Shown here piece after piece: positions 49,195 to 60,402 of a DNA stretch of 64,000 nt. The notes below the pieces were generated by a model that did not search any database, had not been told where the DNA came from, and worked only from the letters and a program-made list of their open reading frames with translations. This DNA is from Piper betle. Its lineage: Eukaryota > Streptophyta > Magnoliopsida > Piperales > Piperaceae. Positions within the stretch are counted from its first letter, which is position 1, and every line of letters begins with the position of its first letter. A program made the position numbers and the translations under genes. The stretch lies in the NCBI GenBank assembly GCA_033002965.1, contig JAURVB010012704.1, positions 50,971 through 114,970 on the forward strand, in the 5' to 3' direction.

Positions 49195-49731
49195 CTATCC
49201 CACCATGCCACCAACGTATTTTTGAGCAGTCCCAGCGGGTATGAATCTGATCCTGAAACAGCAAGAAAATTCACGTACAGTTTGCACAGCAATGTAACTT
49301 ACATTTCACGTTTCCAAATTGCAAAACACGATGACAAAGTGCATTCATATATGACAAGTATAAAGAGGTAACTTACCCAAGGTGCTGCCTCAGATACAAG
49401 TAAATGACTGTTCGACGCAAAGAGTGCCAGGGAAGACATTGACAAGAAAATTAATGGAGAAAATTTGGTTAAACAAAGTAAATCTATGTTTTACAAAATT
49501 TAGACACTTTTTAAACCAAAAGAAAGGCTTCGCCACTAGAAACATGTATCGATCAAAAACAACGATCATTCAATCATATACTGAATATATGTATTAACTA
49601 CGTAAAGAACAGATCTATAAAAACAGTAACTACATCAGATTCACGGATATAACAGTAACTATACCAACATCCTTGACGAAGATGGCGGCTTTCCTAGCAC
49701 CAACGGCAGATGCATTCTGAGTGGAAGACAT
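49195..49731 (-). CDS. Small three-exon gene, 51-aa protein of unknown function
   Basis: Model: exon 1 49731-49665 (67 nt), exon 2 49407-49377 (31 nt), exon 3 49252-49195 (58 nt), stop TAG. Donors are GTATAG and GTAAGTTAC, acceptors GAACAG and TTTCAG. Total 156 nt, in frame. The product starts MSSTQNASAVGARKAAIFVK, then VVIYLYLRQHLG, then IRFIPAGTAQKYVGGMVG. It has a hydrophilic N-terminus, a short hydrophobic centre and a glycine-rich end. I do not recognise the family. Splice sites joining in frame over three exons, and a TATA box 53 bp upstream, argue for a real gene; the protein could be organellar or membrane-associated. Its own minus-strand TATA box makes it independent of the MetAP gene upstream. 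Confidence 0.55.
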
Positions 49732-49783
49732 GCGAACAAACAAAGCAGGTAGAATGTATAACTGCAGAAGGAATGCTTGAGAG

Positions 49784-49791
49784 ATTATATA
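49784..49791 (-). promoter_or_regulatory. TATA box of the 51-aa gene
   Basis: The minus strand reads TATATAATCTC, 53 bp upstream of the start codon at 49731, a normal spacing for a plant core promoter with a short leader. Confidence 0.5.
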
Positions 49792-49979
49792 CTTGCTCGC
49801 GGTTATTGTTTTCGCCGGCTACATCTTAACTTAAATACCTTACCAAGAATCAAGATGTGCAAAGACTGAGAAGCTTCTTGTTATCCAAGGCAGAGACTTC
49901 GTTTTCGGCTCATCATCTAAGGTAGTGACTTCTTACCAACACAAAATGTAATTAAGGGCTCATAAAACAACCTATTGAT

Positions 49980-50093
49980 CACAATTTCAATACCCTTCTT
50001 GTGATAAATATGCTACTGAACACAATTTAAATATCCTTCTTGTGATAAATATGCTACTGAACACAATTTAAATATCCTTCTTGTGATAGTACA
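49980..50093. repeat. 41-bp tandem repeat, nearly three copies
   Basis: CACAATTTAAATATCCTTCT... (period 41) at 49980, 50021 and 50062, the third copy partial. It lies between the MetAP gene and the small gene. Confidence 0.92.
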
Positions 50094-50574
50094 TAGCACC
50101 ACTACGTTATCCTGAGCAATCATACATGTTACAACTACGTCGGCAACTTGACACTCCTCAAGATGGTAAGCAAAAATAATACATGTTTCTTTCGAAGAGC
50201 ACAATGCTCGAGTGTGTACAAATTTGAAGCAAAAAGATTAGTTAGAAGCTTTCAATACAAGGTCATTCAACACTACGTAGATCATCACGACGTGCATTCG
50301 TTCAATCAAGATTCCCTCTTCAAGATGGTCCATAAACTTGTTGCGCAGGACTATTTTCTTGATGCTAGAACATGTAATTTTCCCATCAACTGGCCCAAAA
50401 ATTTTTCCAAATGGGTGCTGTCATCATTCCCTTAACACAGTGAGAGAGAGAGATGGAAACCTTATGTGAAAGCCACAACTGGATTCTAGCAAAAACATTG
50501 GAAAGCCACTTTTAGAAAGGACAAACTGCCTGATTAAGAGGCCTGCCTCAAGAAATTGCACTTTGATGGCAAAT

Positions 50575-53500
50575 TCAACACTTGGTTAAAGTCTCCGCTC
50601 CACTTCCTGTAATCAATACTGTATGCTTAAATTGTGCACAAACACCGCCATCAGCTGTAACAGTTGTCCACTTGTCCTCCCACATCACACAATCTGTGCT
50701 TCCTCTAGTGAGAATTGGTTCTGCTAAAAATAACAGATTGGGTAAGGGGCCGCAAGGTACACAAAGGCTACCACGTATGTGGGGTCTGTGGGAAAATAAA
50801 AAACACATAAAAGACAGTACATATAAAAAAGTCTACCTGCACTTTAAATACTAAAATCATTTGAAGCATGCATTATGTAACATAAGCACAACAGACTATT
50901 TATTAAAAAATATAACCCATAAGAACTTGACATTTAGATGGATCATCAACAAGCACCATCAAGGAGTCGTACTCAGCTAAATGCAAACAAACTTAAACGG
51001 GTGTGGTCTTATATACATCACCAAAGGAAAGAAAACATTTTCAGTGTTTTAACAACCATTATCATTTATGACCTATGTAAATGAAAATAGTAGGATAATA
51101 ATCCAACAACAACCCCATCACACTCCACCAAGCTTTATAAGGTACAAGGAGAACATGGTTAACAGGATCCACAACAAGGTACAGAAAGCAAGCAACACAT
51201 TCTACAATGAACAAAGTCAAAAAGGGCAGACCCAATAGTCAATACTAAGCTAATTATATACAAACTCGGGGACCAATAACAAACTTCTTATAACAGTAAT
51301 CCAATTATACTTCTAAAACTTTCTTGGTGAACCAAAGAACCTGATGAGCAAACGACAACATGATAGACAAAGATTAAGCTTACATGATTTAAGGCACCAA
51401 TGCAGGTTACACTCACCTATGGTGAACGTTTGACCTTCAACCATACGTCCAGGCATATCATTAACTGTCAATGTACAAGCATGAGTGCAACAACCACCCA
51501 GACTATGAATGTGTGCAGACAGCATATCTATCAAAGAATGCTCTCAAAGAAGATGCTAAATGCACTCTGTACAAACAGGACTTACAGAGTGCAATACAAT
51601 GGATGCAGTGAAGTACCCTCCCTATGCCATGGCCCACAAATCGCTCAATTATACCATAACCATACCTTCCTGCATGCTCACTGGTCATTATCAGAAATGT
51701 AAAATATGAGAAGTGAGCACATTCTCAGGGCCAACCAATCAAGCAAGAATAACAAATACGCCACACATCTCACATGGCCAAACGCAAATCAGCTCAACAA
51801 ATGTTTTAGATAAAATAGCTATCAGCTAATGAATTCAAATGCCACCATACCATATTGTACCCTCATCATAATAATCATCACCCACACCATACCCCAACTA
51901 AGCTAGAATCAGCAGAAGTCAGCAGCATAGAGATTTCAAATCACCAACTGCTTGCCTTTGCAGTTAAAATCGATAACAAAAAACGCATGTAGAAATAAAA
52001 GTACTAAGTGTTTACGTTAGCCCAGCCCTCAAATACAGGAAATGAGAAGAAGTTGCAATGCCTGCAAGCTGGAACATCGGCAATCCAAAAATCGCTCAAG
52101 CTTCAAATCAACTTTTGCTAGATATTATGCTAAAATAACTGCTTATATGTTCATAAATATCATAATTAGGAGAAAATATGTCATGCAGAAGGGGCTCAAA
52201 AATTAGTAAGTACATCTGAATTTACATATTTCGATTCACACACCCAGTTTTTATTGCAGTTCTAATTGCAGCAACAAAAGATATTCTATCTTTCAGTCGA
52301 ATTTCATTTCAATTCATTAAATAAAATAAATTTTTTTTAAAAAACACCACTCATGATGACCAAATTGATGGAGCCAAAGCAATATTTTCCTTTTAAGAGA
52401 CTAATGTACAACAGACACGTCAAATTTGCACAGATTGATCAAAATTACTATAAATGGGTAAGTGCAGCTAGGACCAATGCTGAAAGTCCCTGGAAAAAGA
52501 ACATCGACATCTTGCAAAAAAGTACAATCCTGAACATGTTGGCAATGTTATTCAAAGGCATTATGCAACACTTACTTAAAAAATAGCAACACATCTAACG
52601 AAGTATATAATTTCACACGACAAAAAACCTTATCCTCTTCCCAACTTTTTTGATGCTTGAACCATCTTTGCAAACAGAAATGGCTCTCTTCAAGCATTCT
52701 TCAGTTACCTGGAAAAATGTGAAGCTTAGTCCACAACAAACAAAGACAGACAACAAACTATGAACATCATGATCTTCATCAAACTAATATAAGATATAAA
52801 TTAAAATTGTTGCCACAGCTAGAGGCTTCAGAAAATTAAGAGTGTGGAAGAATAGACGTGGTTTGAATACACAACCCATAGATTTTAACAACCAACAAAG
52901 CCAAAGAGAGTCATGTAAATGTGGAACAATCAATACTATTTTTAAGAGTATGTAACCTCATAGATGTTAGAGAGGTTCACATGTGCAACATTCTACACTG
53001 AAATTACCAGTAACTAACAAATATGGCATCTAACAGGGAAATGAAGCAACCAAAAGCAACAGACTTGCAGCTTTCAATACATTTTTATTACATAATAAAT
53101 CATAGCATAATATTCAATGGGGTTTAAATAAAGACCAGTAATTCAATTAAATCATGGCAATACAAAAGGAATATTTTTGAAGAAAAAAATGCACAATCCA
53201 CATGACAAAGTTGCAATGACTGACTGTTATTTTGCCAGAAATGAGCACCTTAACAAGCCTTTGTGTGGCTGGGTTCACGTTCCCACACAAAAATGTTCTT
53301 GATGTGCTTCCATGGTAACCCTAGTAATGAAAAGAGAGAGCAAGATCAAATAATAATATACGTGGTGTTTTAAATCCATGACAGCTCCACTACCGAAATA
53401 AATAAATAAAAAATAATACAACGCAGAGTTAGCATTTTAAAATGTTCCATATGTATATCGTTATTCTGTTTACTTCAAAGGGTAGAACAAAGAGAGTCTT

Positions 53501-55781
53501 CGAACTACTAAAAAACATACCAGCACTTTTACTTGGAAAAAATAAAAACAAAATTCCAAAGGAATAAACATAAAATAACAAACCATAAAAAATAAGAAAA
53601 CAAAATAATTCAAACTTTTGGTATTAAAAGGATGAATGAAATCATTACAATTTTTTTTAATGTCATCATTATGAAAGCCAATAATTCCATAGGCAGGTTG
53701 AGTCCACGTCCCTTGGTAATAAACAAATAATTAGCAAATAGAGGAATAACAAAATATACGCTACTACTTACATTCAAATAGACAGTCACATCTATGTTGA
53801 TTATGTCACCATCCTGCATGCATTATAAGTCATAAGAAGGCATATTATTTATACATGAGCTAGAAATATGATAAGTATATCCATACAGCCATATGGGACA
53901 TGAATTTGCAGGTATTTTGAATCTATAAACCAAATCCACGATTATTTTCAACCAACTTTAAAGCTTACATTAGCATCCAAGATACTAAATACCAAATCCA
54001 ATAATTATATGGTAGATGTAATCCTCACTTGAAGGAAATGGAACGTTCTGACATTTCAATGCTAGACTAGACACAGTTACGCAATCCTTCCTTCTCTTTA
54101 AACGATGCAGCCATAACTAAATTCATGGAATGGAAATACCAATCATATGAATAATCATTATGAACATAATTTCTAGCTTTGAAAGTCAAGCAAAAAACGA
54201 AAAACCCAAACAAAATCATGTGAAGTATGACAGGTTCCCCTAACCAGCAAATATTGTCTATTTGATTTGACTGATTACGTTAAATACTTCTTCAAAGCAT
54301 GATAAAGATCCACTCACCAAAAATACGTCCCTAAAACTACAATCCCCCGAGTAGTTCAGTTTATTTTTCTGAAACTAAAACAACTAAATTATTTACCAAT
54401 GGCATTGTTTTCTATGCAGGCGTCCAAGGTCTATATTGACTTATGTAAAGTCCTAGAGATACAACAATAAAATAATGTGAACCAGTAATGTGAGTTGTAG
54501 CACTGCCTGTCACTAGCAACCAATTGTTTGTAATTCATCAAAATAGAGAAATGTTTGTACATCAATGTACTTACACACACATGGTCTAAGAGATCTAAAT
54601 ACAAGTTATATAAGACGTCATAGATTCTGGAAAGAAGAAAATAAATAAGACACAGTTGAGAACATGGGTTTCGATATTTTTGGAGATGTTCAATTTTTTA
54701 TCAGCGGAAACTTTGTCATGAATTATATAAGAACAGGTAGAGTGCTTTCTCTTATGAAACAAGGTGCACATAAGACCTAAAGATCATCCAGGTATCTGTT
54801 ATGTTGCAAAATCTTAACTGCCAATATATTCATTTACGTAGATGATTTCAGTCTCTGCCTAAAAAGTAAGTCCTATAGTGCCGGCATAGGCACAAGAAAC
54901 ACTTGGTAGTTAAGATCTATTACGTGAAAAGGCACCACACCTAAAAGGTTATTCATTACTGATATGGATAATATTTTTTAAGTAAAAAAAGGAGATACTC
55001 AAGAAGAATGTACCAGACACTAAACCTGCAGCTGCCGAGAATCCGGAACTCCATGACACACGCATTCATTGACCGATGTGCATATACTTTTCGGAAAGCC
55101 ACCATAACCAAGTAGCGATGGATAAGCCCCATCATTGATTATCATTTGATGCACTGCCTTATCAATCTCGTTCGTGGTCACTGAAGGCTAGAGTACAACA
55201 AAACACCCAAAAACGCATGACATTAACACCAAACAGAGAGCCCCCATATGTCTATTTTACCCACTTCAAATACCAACCAACTTCAATATCATAAACTAAA
55301 AAGAAGCAATTCTCACCCTGACCATTGTTCCGGCATAGTCCAAGGCGCGAACAGCCAGCTCACAGGCGGCCCTCATGCACGCTATACCCTCCGAATCATG
55401 AACTTGAGGAGCGGGTTCGAGCTCGGGCAATGCCTCCGAAGCTATATAAGGCGGCATAGGGATAGTGTCCGGCACCTGTAGCAGGCGAGACACCTTTCCA
55501 CGCCGCAAAGGTCCAACCTTTACAAATTTTTGGAAGCTTCGAAGTTCTTGCTCCCTACAAAATGTTACAAAAAAGGAGCTCAACATACAAAACTACAATC
55601 ATCAAAAACCCTAGTTCGCCGGTAACCAAAAGCTCCGCTACCTCTGAATCCGCAAGGCTTCCTCGAAACCAGACACCTTCTTCGCATGCACCGGCGTCCA
55701 CCATTTCCCGGAGCTTCGCCCTGAGGAAAGAAAAGACAAAGGGAGGAGCGAAAAACCTGCTTCCGCCGCCGACATCGCCAT
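50575..55781 (-). CDS. MAP1B: Methionine aminopeptidase type 1, organellar (MAP1B-like), with altered metal site
   Basis: The enzyme removes initiator methionine from organelle-made proteins. Nine exons join in frame: 55781-55642, 55554-55317, 55187-55026, 53813-53772, 53320-53249, 52708-52629, 51680-51586, 51464-51417, 50720-50575; 1023 nt, 340 aa. Exon 1 is transit-peptide-like ([20 protein letters not shown]), and a second ATG lies two codons in. Exon 2 has [11 protein letters not shown] and IHDSEG-like VHDSEG; exon 3 has [20 protein letters not shown]. Metal ligands kept: first Asp in INIDVTVYL, His in FVGHGIG, Glu of TIEP (codon split between exons 8 and 9). Metal ligands lost: GYHGDTS reads GYHGSTS (exon 5) and AQFEHT reads AQFKHT (exon 9). 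The HSEPL segment reads HCIHC. Splice sites all look usable, so this is either a pseudoenzyme or a young pseudogene. Confidence 0.88.
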
Positions 55782-56129
55782 CGCCGTCGCCGTCGTCGCC
55801 GCCGGTTTGTGTACCGACTTTGAGACTGAGAAAAGAAAGGCCGTTAGGAAGAAAGAAGATCAGGTTTAGTGGGCTTTAACTTAAGGCCGGCCCATGGCCC
55901 ATTTTGGTCTACAAAGCCCATTATTATTATGTATTGAAGTGACAACTTCTCGTAACACGACGGCACACAAAAACAAAAACTAGTCACGGGTTGCGGGCAG
56001 TAACTTCATCATATAAAAAACTAATTTTTTGCAACTTGCTATTCTTGTATAAATATTCTCAAGTGATTTAGGCATTTATATTTCAAATTAATTTAATCCA
56101 TAATATCCTTTTATTAAAAGTTTTTCCCA
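55782..56129. other. Spacer upstream of the MetAP gene
   Basis: The shared upstream side of the MetAP gene (read left) and the pararetrovirus (read right). The part next to the start codon is GC-rich and probably holds the MetAP promoter and leader, but no clear motif stands out. The plus-strand ORF at 55562-55879 is antisense to MetAP exon 1. Confidence 0.45.
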
Positions 56130-56480
56130 TATTTATTTGTAATACTCGATTTGTATTTTAGTACATATTTATTTTTTATAGTCTTGTCATTTTATTTATT
56201 TTTAAAAATCATAATATACTATTATTTATCAATTAGTGTATATTCATCGATTTATTAATTTAAAAAATTTTACTTACCCATGAATTATTAAACTTAAAAT
56301 AGGATTTAGTTTTGAATGCTTTAGATTTTTTGTTTCAAATTGTAGTAATTAAAGGATAAACTTATAATTTAAATTACTTATATAAATGGAAAATAAAAGA
56401 AAATATTATAAAATAGTTAAAAAACACGTGGTGATACCAAATTATAGATGATTTAAATTTCTTATTTATTTTTGTAAGAA
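56130..56480. repeat. Left member of an AT-rich direct repeat pair flanking the pararetrovirus
   Basis: It shares a long diverged match with 61285-61535, for example TACTATTATTTATCAATTAG versus TATTATTATTTCTCAATCAG, ATATTCATC in both, and TTAAAATAGGATTTAGTTTT versus TTAAAATAAGATAAGGTCTA. Same orientation, many substitutions. Confidence 0.65.
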
Positions 56481-56743
56481 TGCAAGGGCAAAATGATAGT
56501 GTAATGTACTTTTAAGAATAAAAATTGAAGGGTATTATTATGAAATAGTCGTAAAACTCAAATTGCAATTTAGATTAAAAATGTTCAGCTATATATAACC
56601 CCTATAAATTCTCCTTTAAGAATTGCTGAGTCCCAAAATTCGTCTTCCAAAACACTGAATTTAGATTCAAAAACATCACTATTATGGACTCCTTCATCCT
56701 TCTACTGTTCAGGTGGGTCCCTCTTTTATCCCTACCTTGCCTA

Positions 56744-56819
56744 CGTCAGCTGGGCCCAAAGTGGAACCCACTCTGTAACCGGTTACCTGTGTATCCGGTT
56801 ACCTTCCATGACTATATAA
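56744..56819 (+). promoter_or_regulatory. Pararetrovirus promoter: as-1-like motif, palindrome, TATA box
   Basis: TATATAA at 56813-56819. CGTCA (complement TGACG) at 56744-56748, about 68 bp upstream, the position of the as-1 element relative to TATA in the CaMV 35S promoter. A perfect 12-bp palindrome GTAACCGGTTAC lies at 56775-56786, with a second CCGGTTACC at 56795. Initiation near 56845 would give a leader of about 900 nt to the primer site. Confidence 0.55.
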
Positions 56820-57186
56820 TCTTCACTCCTCGTTTTGTGATGGGCATCAAAAATTTTTAGGAAGTTTTAGAGAGTAAAGAGTTTGCTTTTGGGTTTGCTT
56901 TCTTATTTTCGTCTTTCTATCTTCTCAGTATTTGAATCTTTCTCTCTTTCCAATCTTCAAAATGATTTCATAAGTTTTCAGTGGATGGTTTGAAAGGAAA
57001 AGCATCTTATCTAGTCGTCTTCAACTTTTCTTTTCTTTTCTTATGTTGGACGATCTGTTTTCAATTTCTAAATCGTGTTCGGCCTCTGTTTGAAGTTTTT
57101 GAAGCCGATCTGTTCTATTCGAGTATTAAATTCAAGTTTGCTTTCGTATTCCAGCCGTGTGCATTTGATCTTGTAAGAAGATCTAT

Positions 57187-57187
57187 T

Positions 57188-57228
<41 letters not shown>
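57187..57228. repeat. TA microsatellite in the pararetrovirus leader
   Basis: About 20 TA units. It probably lengthened the leader after integration. The ORF with a YIYI run across it is an artefact. Confidence 0.92.
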
Positions 57229-57230
<2 letters not shown>

Positions 57231-57754
57231 GTTTGATTGTTACAGTAAGTGTTTGTATGAGTCGTATATACTCAGTTTAGATATTGAGATGTTTGTAGTT
57301 TGTATACATACTTGTATTTGTATATTTGTATACCTGTATGTATATAAGTATAAGTGTATTTACTGAGTGTATTTACCAAGAGTGAAAAGTAAGTTTGTTA
57401 AAGCTTCCAGAATTAATACAAGTTGAAATTACTAGTACCTTTCTTATCTTCGATTCACGGGAACCTATATGTTTTACTTTCTGATATAAAACTGTTTTTA
57501 ATAAAAAATTATTTTTAATATTCTCCCGAAAGGGATATAAAACTCCTGAAAAGGATATATGATTTAAATATCTTTCTTATTTGATCATATTTAAGTTATC
57601 TATTTATACTTGTTATGTTTTAATCATTACTTGTGTTGTGTTTTAATATTATTAATTGTTCATATTATATCTGTTCTGCTGTGCTATCTATGTTTTGAGC
57701 CAAAAAGTTTAAATATGAGAAGTGACTAGAAACCTTTGTTATCTGCGCTTGTTT

Positions 57755-57767
57755 GTGGTATCAAAGC
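57755..57767 (+). other. Pararetrovirus primer-binding site (initiator tRNA-Met)
   Basis: TGGTATCAAAGCC, one base from the TGGTATCAGAGCC site of caulimovirids and plant retroelements. It lies upstream of the movement-protein region on the same strand, as expected. Confidence 0.7.
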
Positions 57768-57959
57768 CATTTAGAACCCTAGAGCCATGACCGAAGACTA
57801 GGTGACGCAGTCCCTCCTCGTAAGTCCACACAAGGCCATGGTAGGCGAAGTGGCAGTTTAGAAGTGGTTTTTGCTAGGAAATTCCTAGTTTGACGTGTAG
57901 AATCTAGGAAGAAAGATGACTTTCTTACAATAACTAGTAAAGAGATCAAGGGATCTAGA

Positions 57960-59001
57960 AAGTTTTAAGATAACTGAACAATTGGTATATAATAATATAG
58001 AGCAAAGACTAAATTAGTGGTCTATTCCTAAAGTAAAATCTGCAAAAGTTTATAATAAGGGTTTGCTTGAATTCAAACAAGCCTATCTTATTAAAACTTT
58101 TAAAGAAAGTATAAGTTTACAAAACTTTACTAATAATCTATCCCTATTAAATAATAAAATATTAGAAGAACTAAGCACATAATATAATTATATCCATTTA
58201 GGCTTAGTACAAATAGCGATTAAACCTTTAACAAGAGAAGGCTTAAATACATCAATATTATTATGTTTAAGAGATACTAGTCATAATAAATTTTAAGACT
58301 CTCTATTAGGAATAATAGATTCCAGTCTAGGAACTGGACCTGTATATTTTAATTGTTTTCCCAACTTTTCGTTATCCTTGACAGATGCTCATTTGTCTGA
58401 TGCTTTGTGTTTAAACATAAAAACACAAGGATATGATATGAAAGAAGGATCACAAAATGTATGTATAATATATAGAGTATGTTTCAAGGCTATGACATCA
58501 ATAAATCCTAATGCAAGATTAATGTCACGAAAAGGAAATACTGCATTATTCCAAATAGATACAAGTAAGGCTAATATTGAAATACCTAAAACTATTAAAT
58601 GGAGTGAGATAGTACTTCCAGAATCCTGGAAGTTAGAAAAAATAGTAACTCCAAAAATAGAAAAGAGATTAGCTGAAGCTATTATAGAAGAAAATAATGG
58701 AGATGTTAATATTATCTTTAGAAGCAATAGTACATCTACAAGATTTCCTTCTTTATATGAGAATCAAGCTTCATCAAGTTCTAATGTTGCTGGAATCATA
58801 ATGTCTGAACATAAAATTCCACATGCATTATATACAGACGAACCTAGTTTCTCAGAAATAGAATTTAAAATAAATAAATTAGAATATGAACCTAATAGAA
58901 TAAAATGTTCTAAAGAGTTTATGAATCCTAGAAATAAGAATTTTAGAACTTGGTATTTTTCTACATTTGATAAAAATCAATTAGAAGATTATAAAGAATA
59001 A
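57960..59001 (+). pseudogene. Pararetrovirus movement-protein region, interrupted
   Basis: One plus-strand frame runs across 57960-59001 with in-frame stops near 58014, 58180 and 58294. An open stretch of 207 codons (58378-59001) follows. Recognisable caulimovirid movement-protein segments include LGLVQIAIKPLTREGLNTS (before 58260), GPVYFNCFPNFSLSL (about 58336-58380), YRVCFKAMTS (about 58470) and IKWSEIVLPESWKLE (about 58594-58638). These proteins help the virus cross plasmodesmata. After the stop at 58999-59001 the same frame stays readable to about 59170, where the frame degrades. The host protein would not be made. Confidence 0.72.
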
Positions 59002-59164
59002 TATTATAAAGATTTAAAACAATTAGGTTATGAAATCCCATTTAAAAAATGGTTTAAGAATTTAATAACTCCAAGAATATTAGTTCATAAAATTCCTTCA
59101 TGGGAAACGAATGAAGGAAAAACAGTGTTAAGTAAACATCCTCCTGTAGAAATATTAAATATGG

Positions 59165-59517
59165 TAATATAGAAGCTATGTCCTTTGTAAAAACAGAAAA
59201 TAAACAAGAAGATATAGCCATAATTATTAAACAAAATAATTATACTCATATGCATTTACAAACTATAGCATCTCAATTATCTAATATGGAAGATAATTGG
59301 TTATCTAATATGGAAGATAATTGGTCCCCATAAATAAAGGAAAGGAGAAAGTTAGAAGAAAGCTCAGAAATTATTAAACCAGTGTTAATAAAACCTCCAA
59401 TAATAACTACTAAATTTAATACAAGATCCCCTTTAAATGAAGAATTTATAACAAAATTATCTGAAAAATTGGGGGAATTAAAAATAAAAGACTCTATAAA
59501 AGTAGTAAATTATCATG
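59165..59517 (+). pseudogene. Pararetrovirus linker region between movement and capsid parts
   Basis: Readable only in a shifted frame, with a duplicated NWLSNMED-like motif at about 59281-59328 (GGAAGATAATTGG twice). Lysine- and glutamate-rich, no known domain. Confidence 0.5.
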
Positions 59518-59848
59518 AAGACATCCAAATGAATTAATAAATCAATTCACTGAATCAATTAATGTTACTAGACCAAGTCTACAACAACCATTACCTACAT
59601 CTAGAAACTATTATCCAAGACCAACTCCTGCTACTATTTTATTTGAAGAAAATGCTCTTCAATCTGCCTTATGTTATAACAGTAAAACAGTATACGAATG
59701 GAATATTGATGGTCAAAGTGAATATCAAATTATAACTACTTTACATAATATGTTAATGTATGTAACTATTTGTAGAACTAATAATAATTCTGATAGACAA
59801 ATAGCAGAAATGATTATAGCTGGTTTTTGTGAAACCAATGCAGATTAA
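59518..59848 (+). pseudogene. Pararetrovirus capsid-like region
   Basis: The frame reads RPTPATILFEENA, then YEWNIDGQSEYQI (about 59695-59740) and NSDRQIAEMIIAGF (about 59785-59828). This is the pattern YEWNIDG...SD--IA--I--GF of caulimovirid capsid/gag-like proteins. The continuation with the conserved tryptophan pair (family G-LKGWWDN) is missing; the frame ends soon after GF. A deletion may join this to the next segment. Confidence 0.62.
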
Positions 59849-60402
59849 AGAAAAAGATAAGAGAATTAAATATTCCTCGAAGAAGAAAAGGAACAGACTT
59901 ATAAATTTAATATATGAATCAGAAGATGATACAAATAATGAAGACACTTCTGAACATGATGCATTAGAATTAAATACAGATGAAGAAAATTCTTCTACTA
60001 CTACCATAAGTGATTGTGACTGTGAAAATTTAAATAGAATAATGGATTTCAATAAACTAAATATTAATGTAATCACAGCACAAGAAGAATTATTACTAGA
60101 TATGATAGATTCTATTCAAGATAAAGAAGAAAAAAGAAAGTATATGGAGAAAATAATAGAATCTACAAAATCTCAAGAAATAAGTGAGAAACCTAAATTT
60201 AAACCTCAAGTTGAAGCTGTGTTAAAACCTGCTTATACTATGAATGAAGTATTAGATAGACTAAAACAAGAAAAACCTGTAACTACTAATGATTTAATTA
60301 AAGAAATTAATGAACTTAAGAAAGAAGTTTCTAATCTAAAGAAAAGAATTGAAATATTAGAGTTAGACAGTGAAATAAAAAATAATAGTTCTATTAATAC
60401 AG
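59829..60402 (+). pseudogene. Pararetrovirus acidic and coiled-coil segment
   Basis: An open frame of about 190 codons: a basic start, an acidic stretch (NEDTSEHDALELNTDEENSS) and then a leucine/lysine heptad region (INELKKEVSNLKKRIEILEL, about 60300-60365). Caulimovirid polyproteins carry such coiled coils. The ORF runs on into the TA tract and the GC-rich insertion, where the proline-rich reading is spurious. Confidence 0.55.

Noticed and set aside
55562..55879. Plus-strand ORF of 105 codons
   Set aside because: Antisense to MetAP exon 1 and its leader; no domain.
58389..58727. Minus-strand ORFs opposite the viral movement region (also 59753-60076)
   Set aside because: Shadows of the plus-strand viral frame in AT-rich DNA; no domain.
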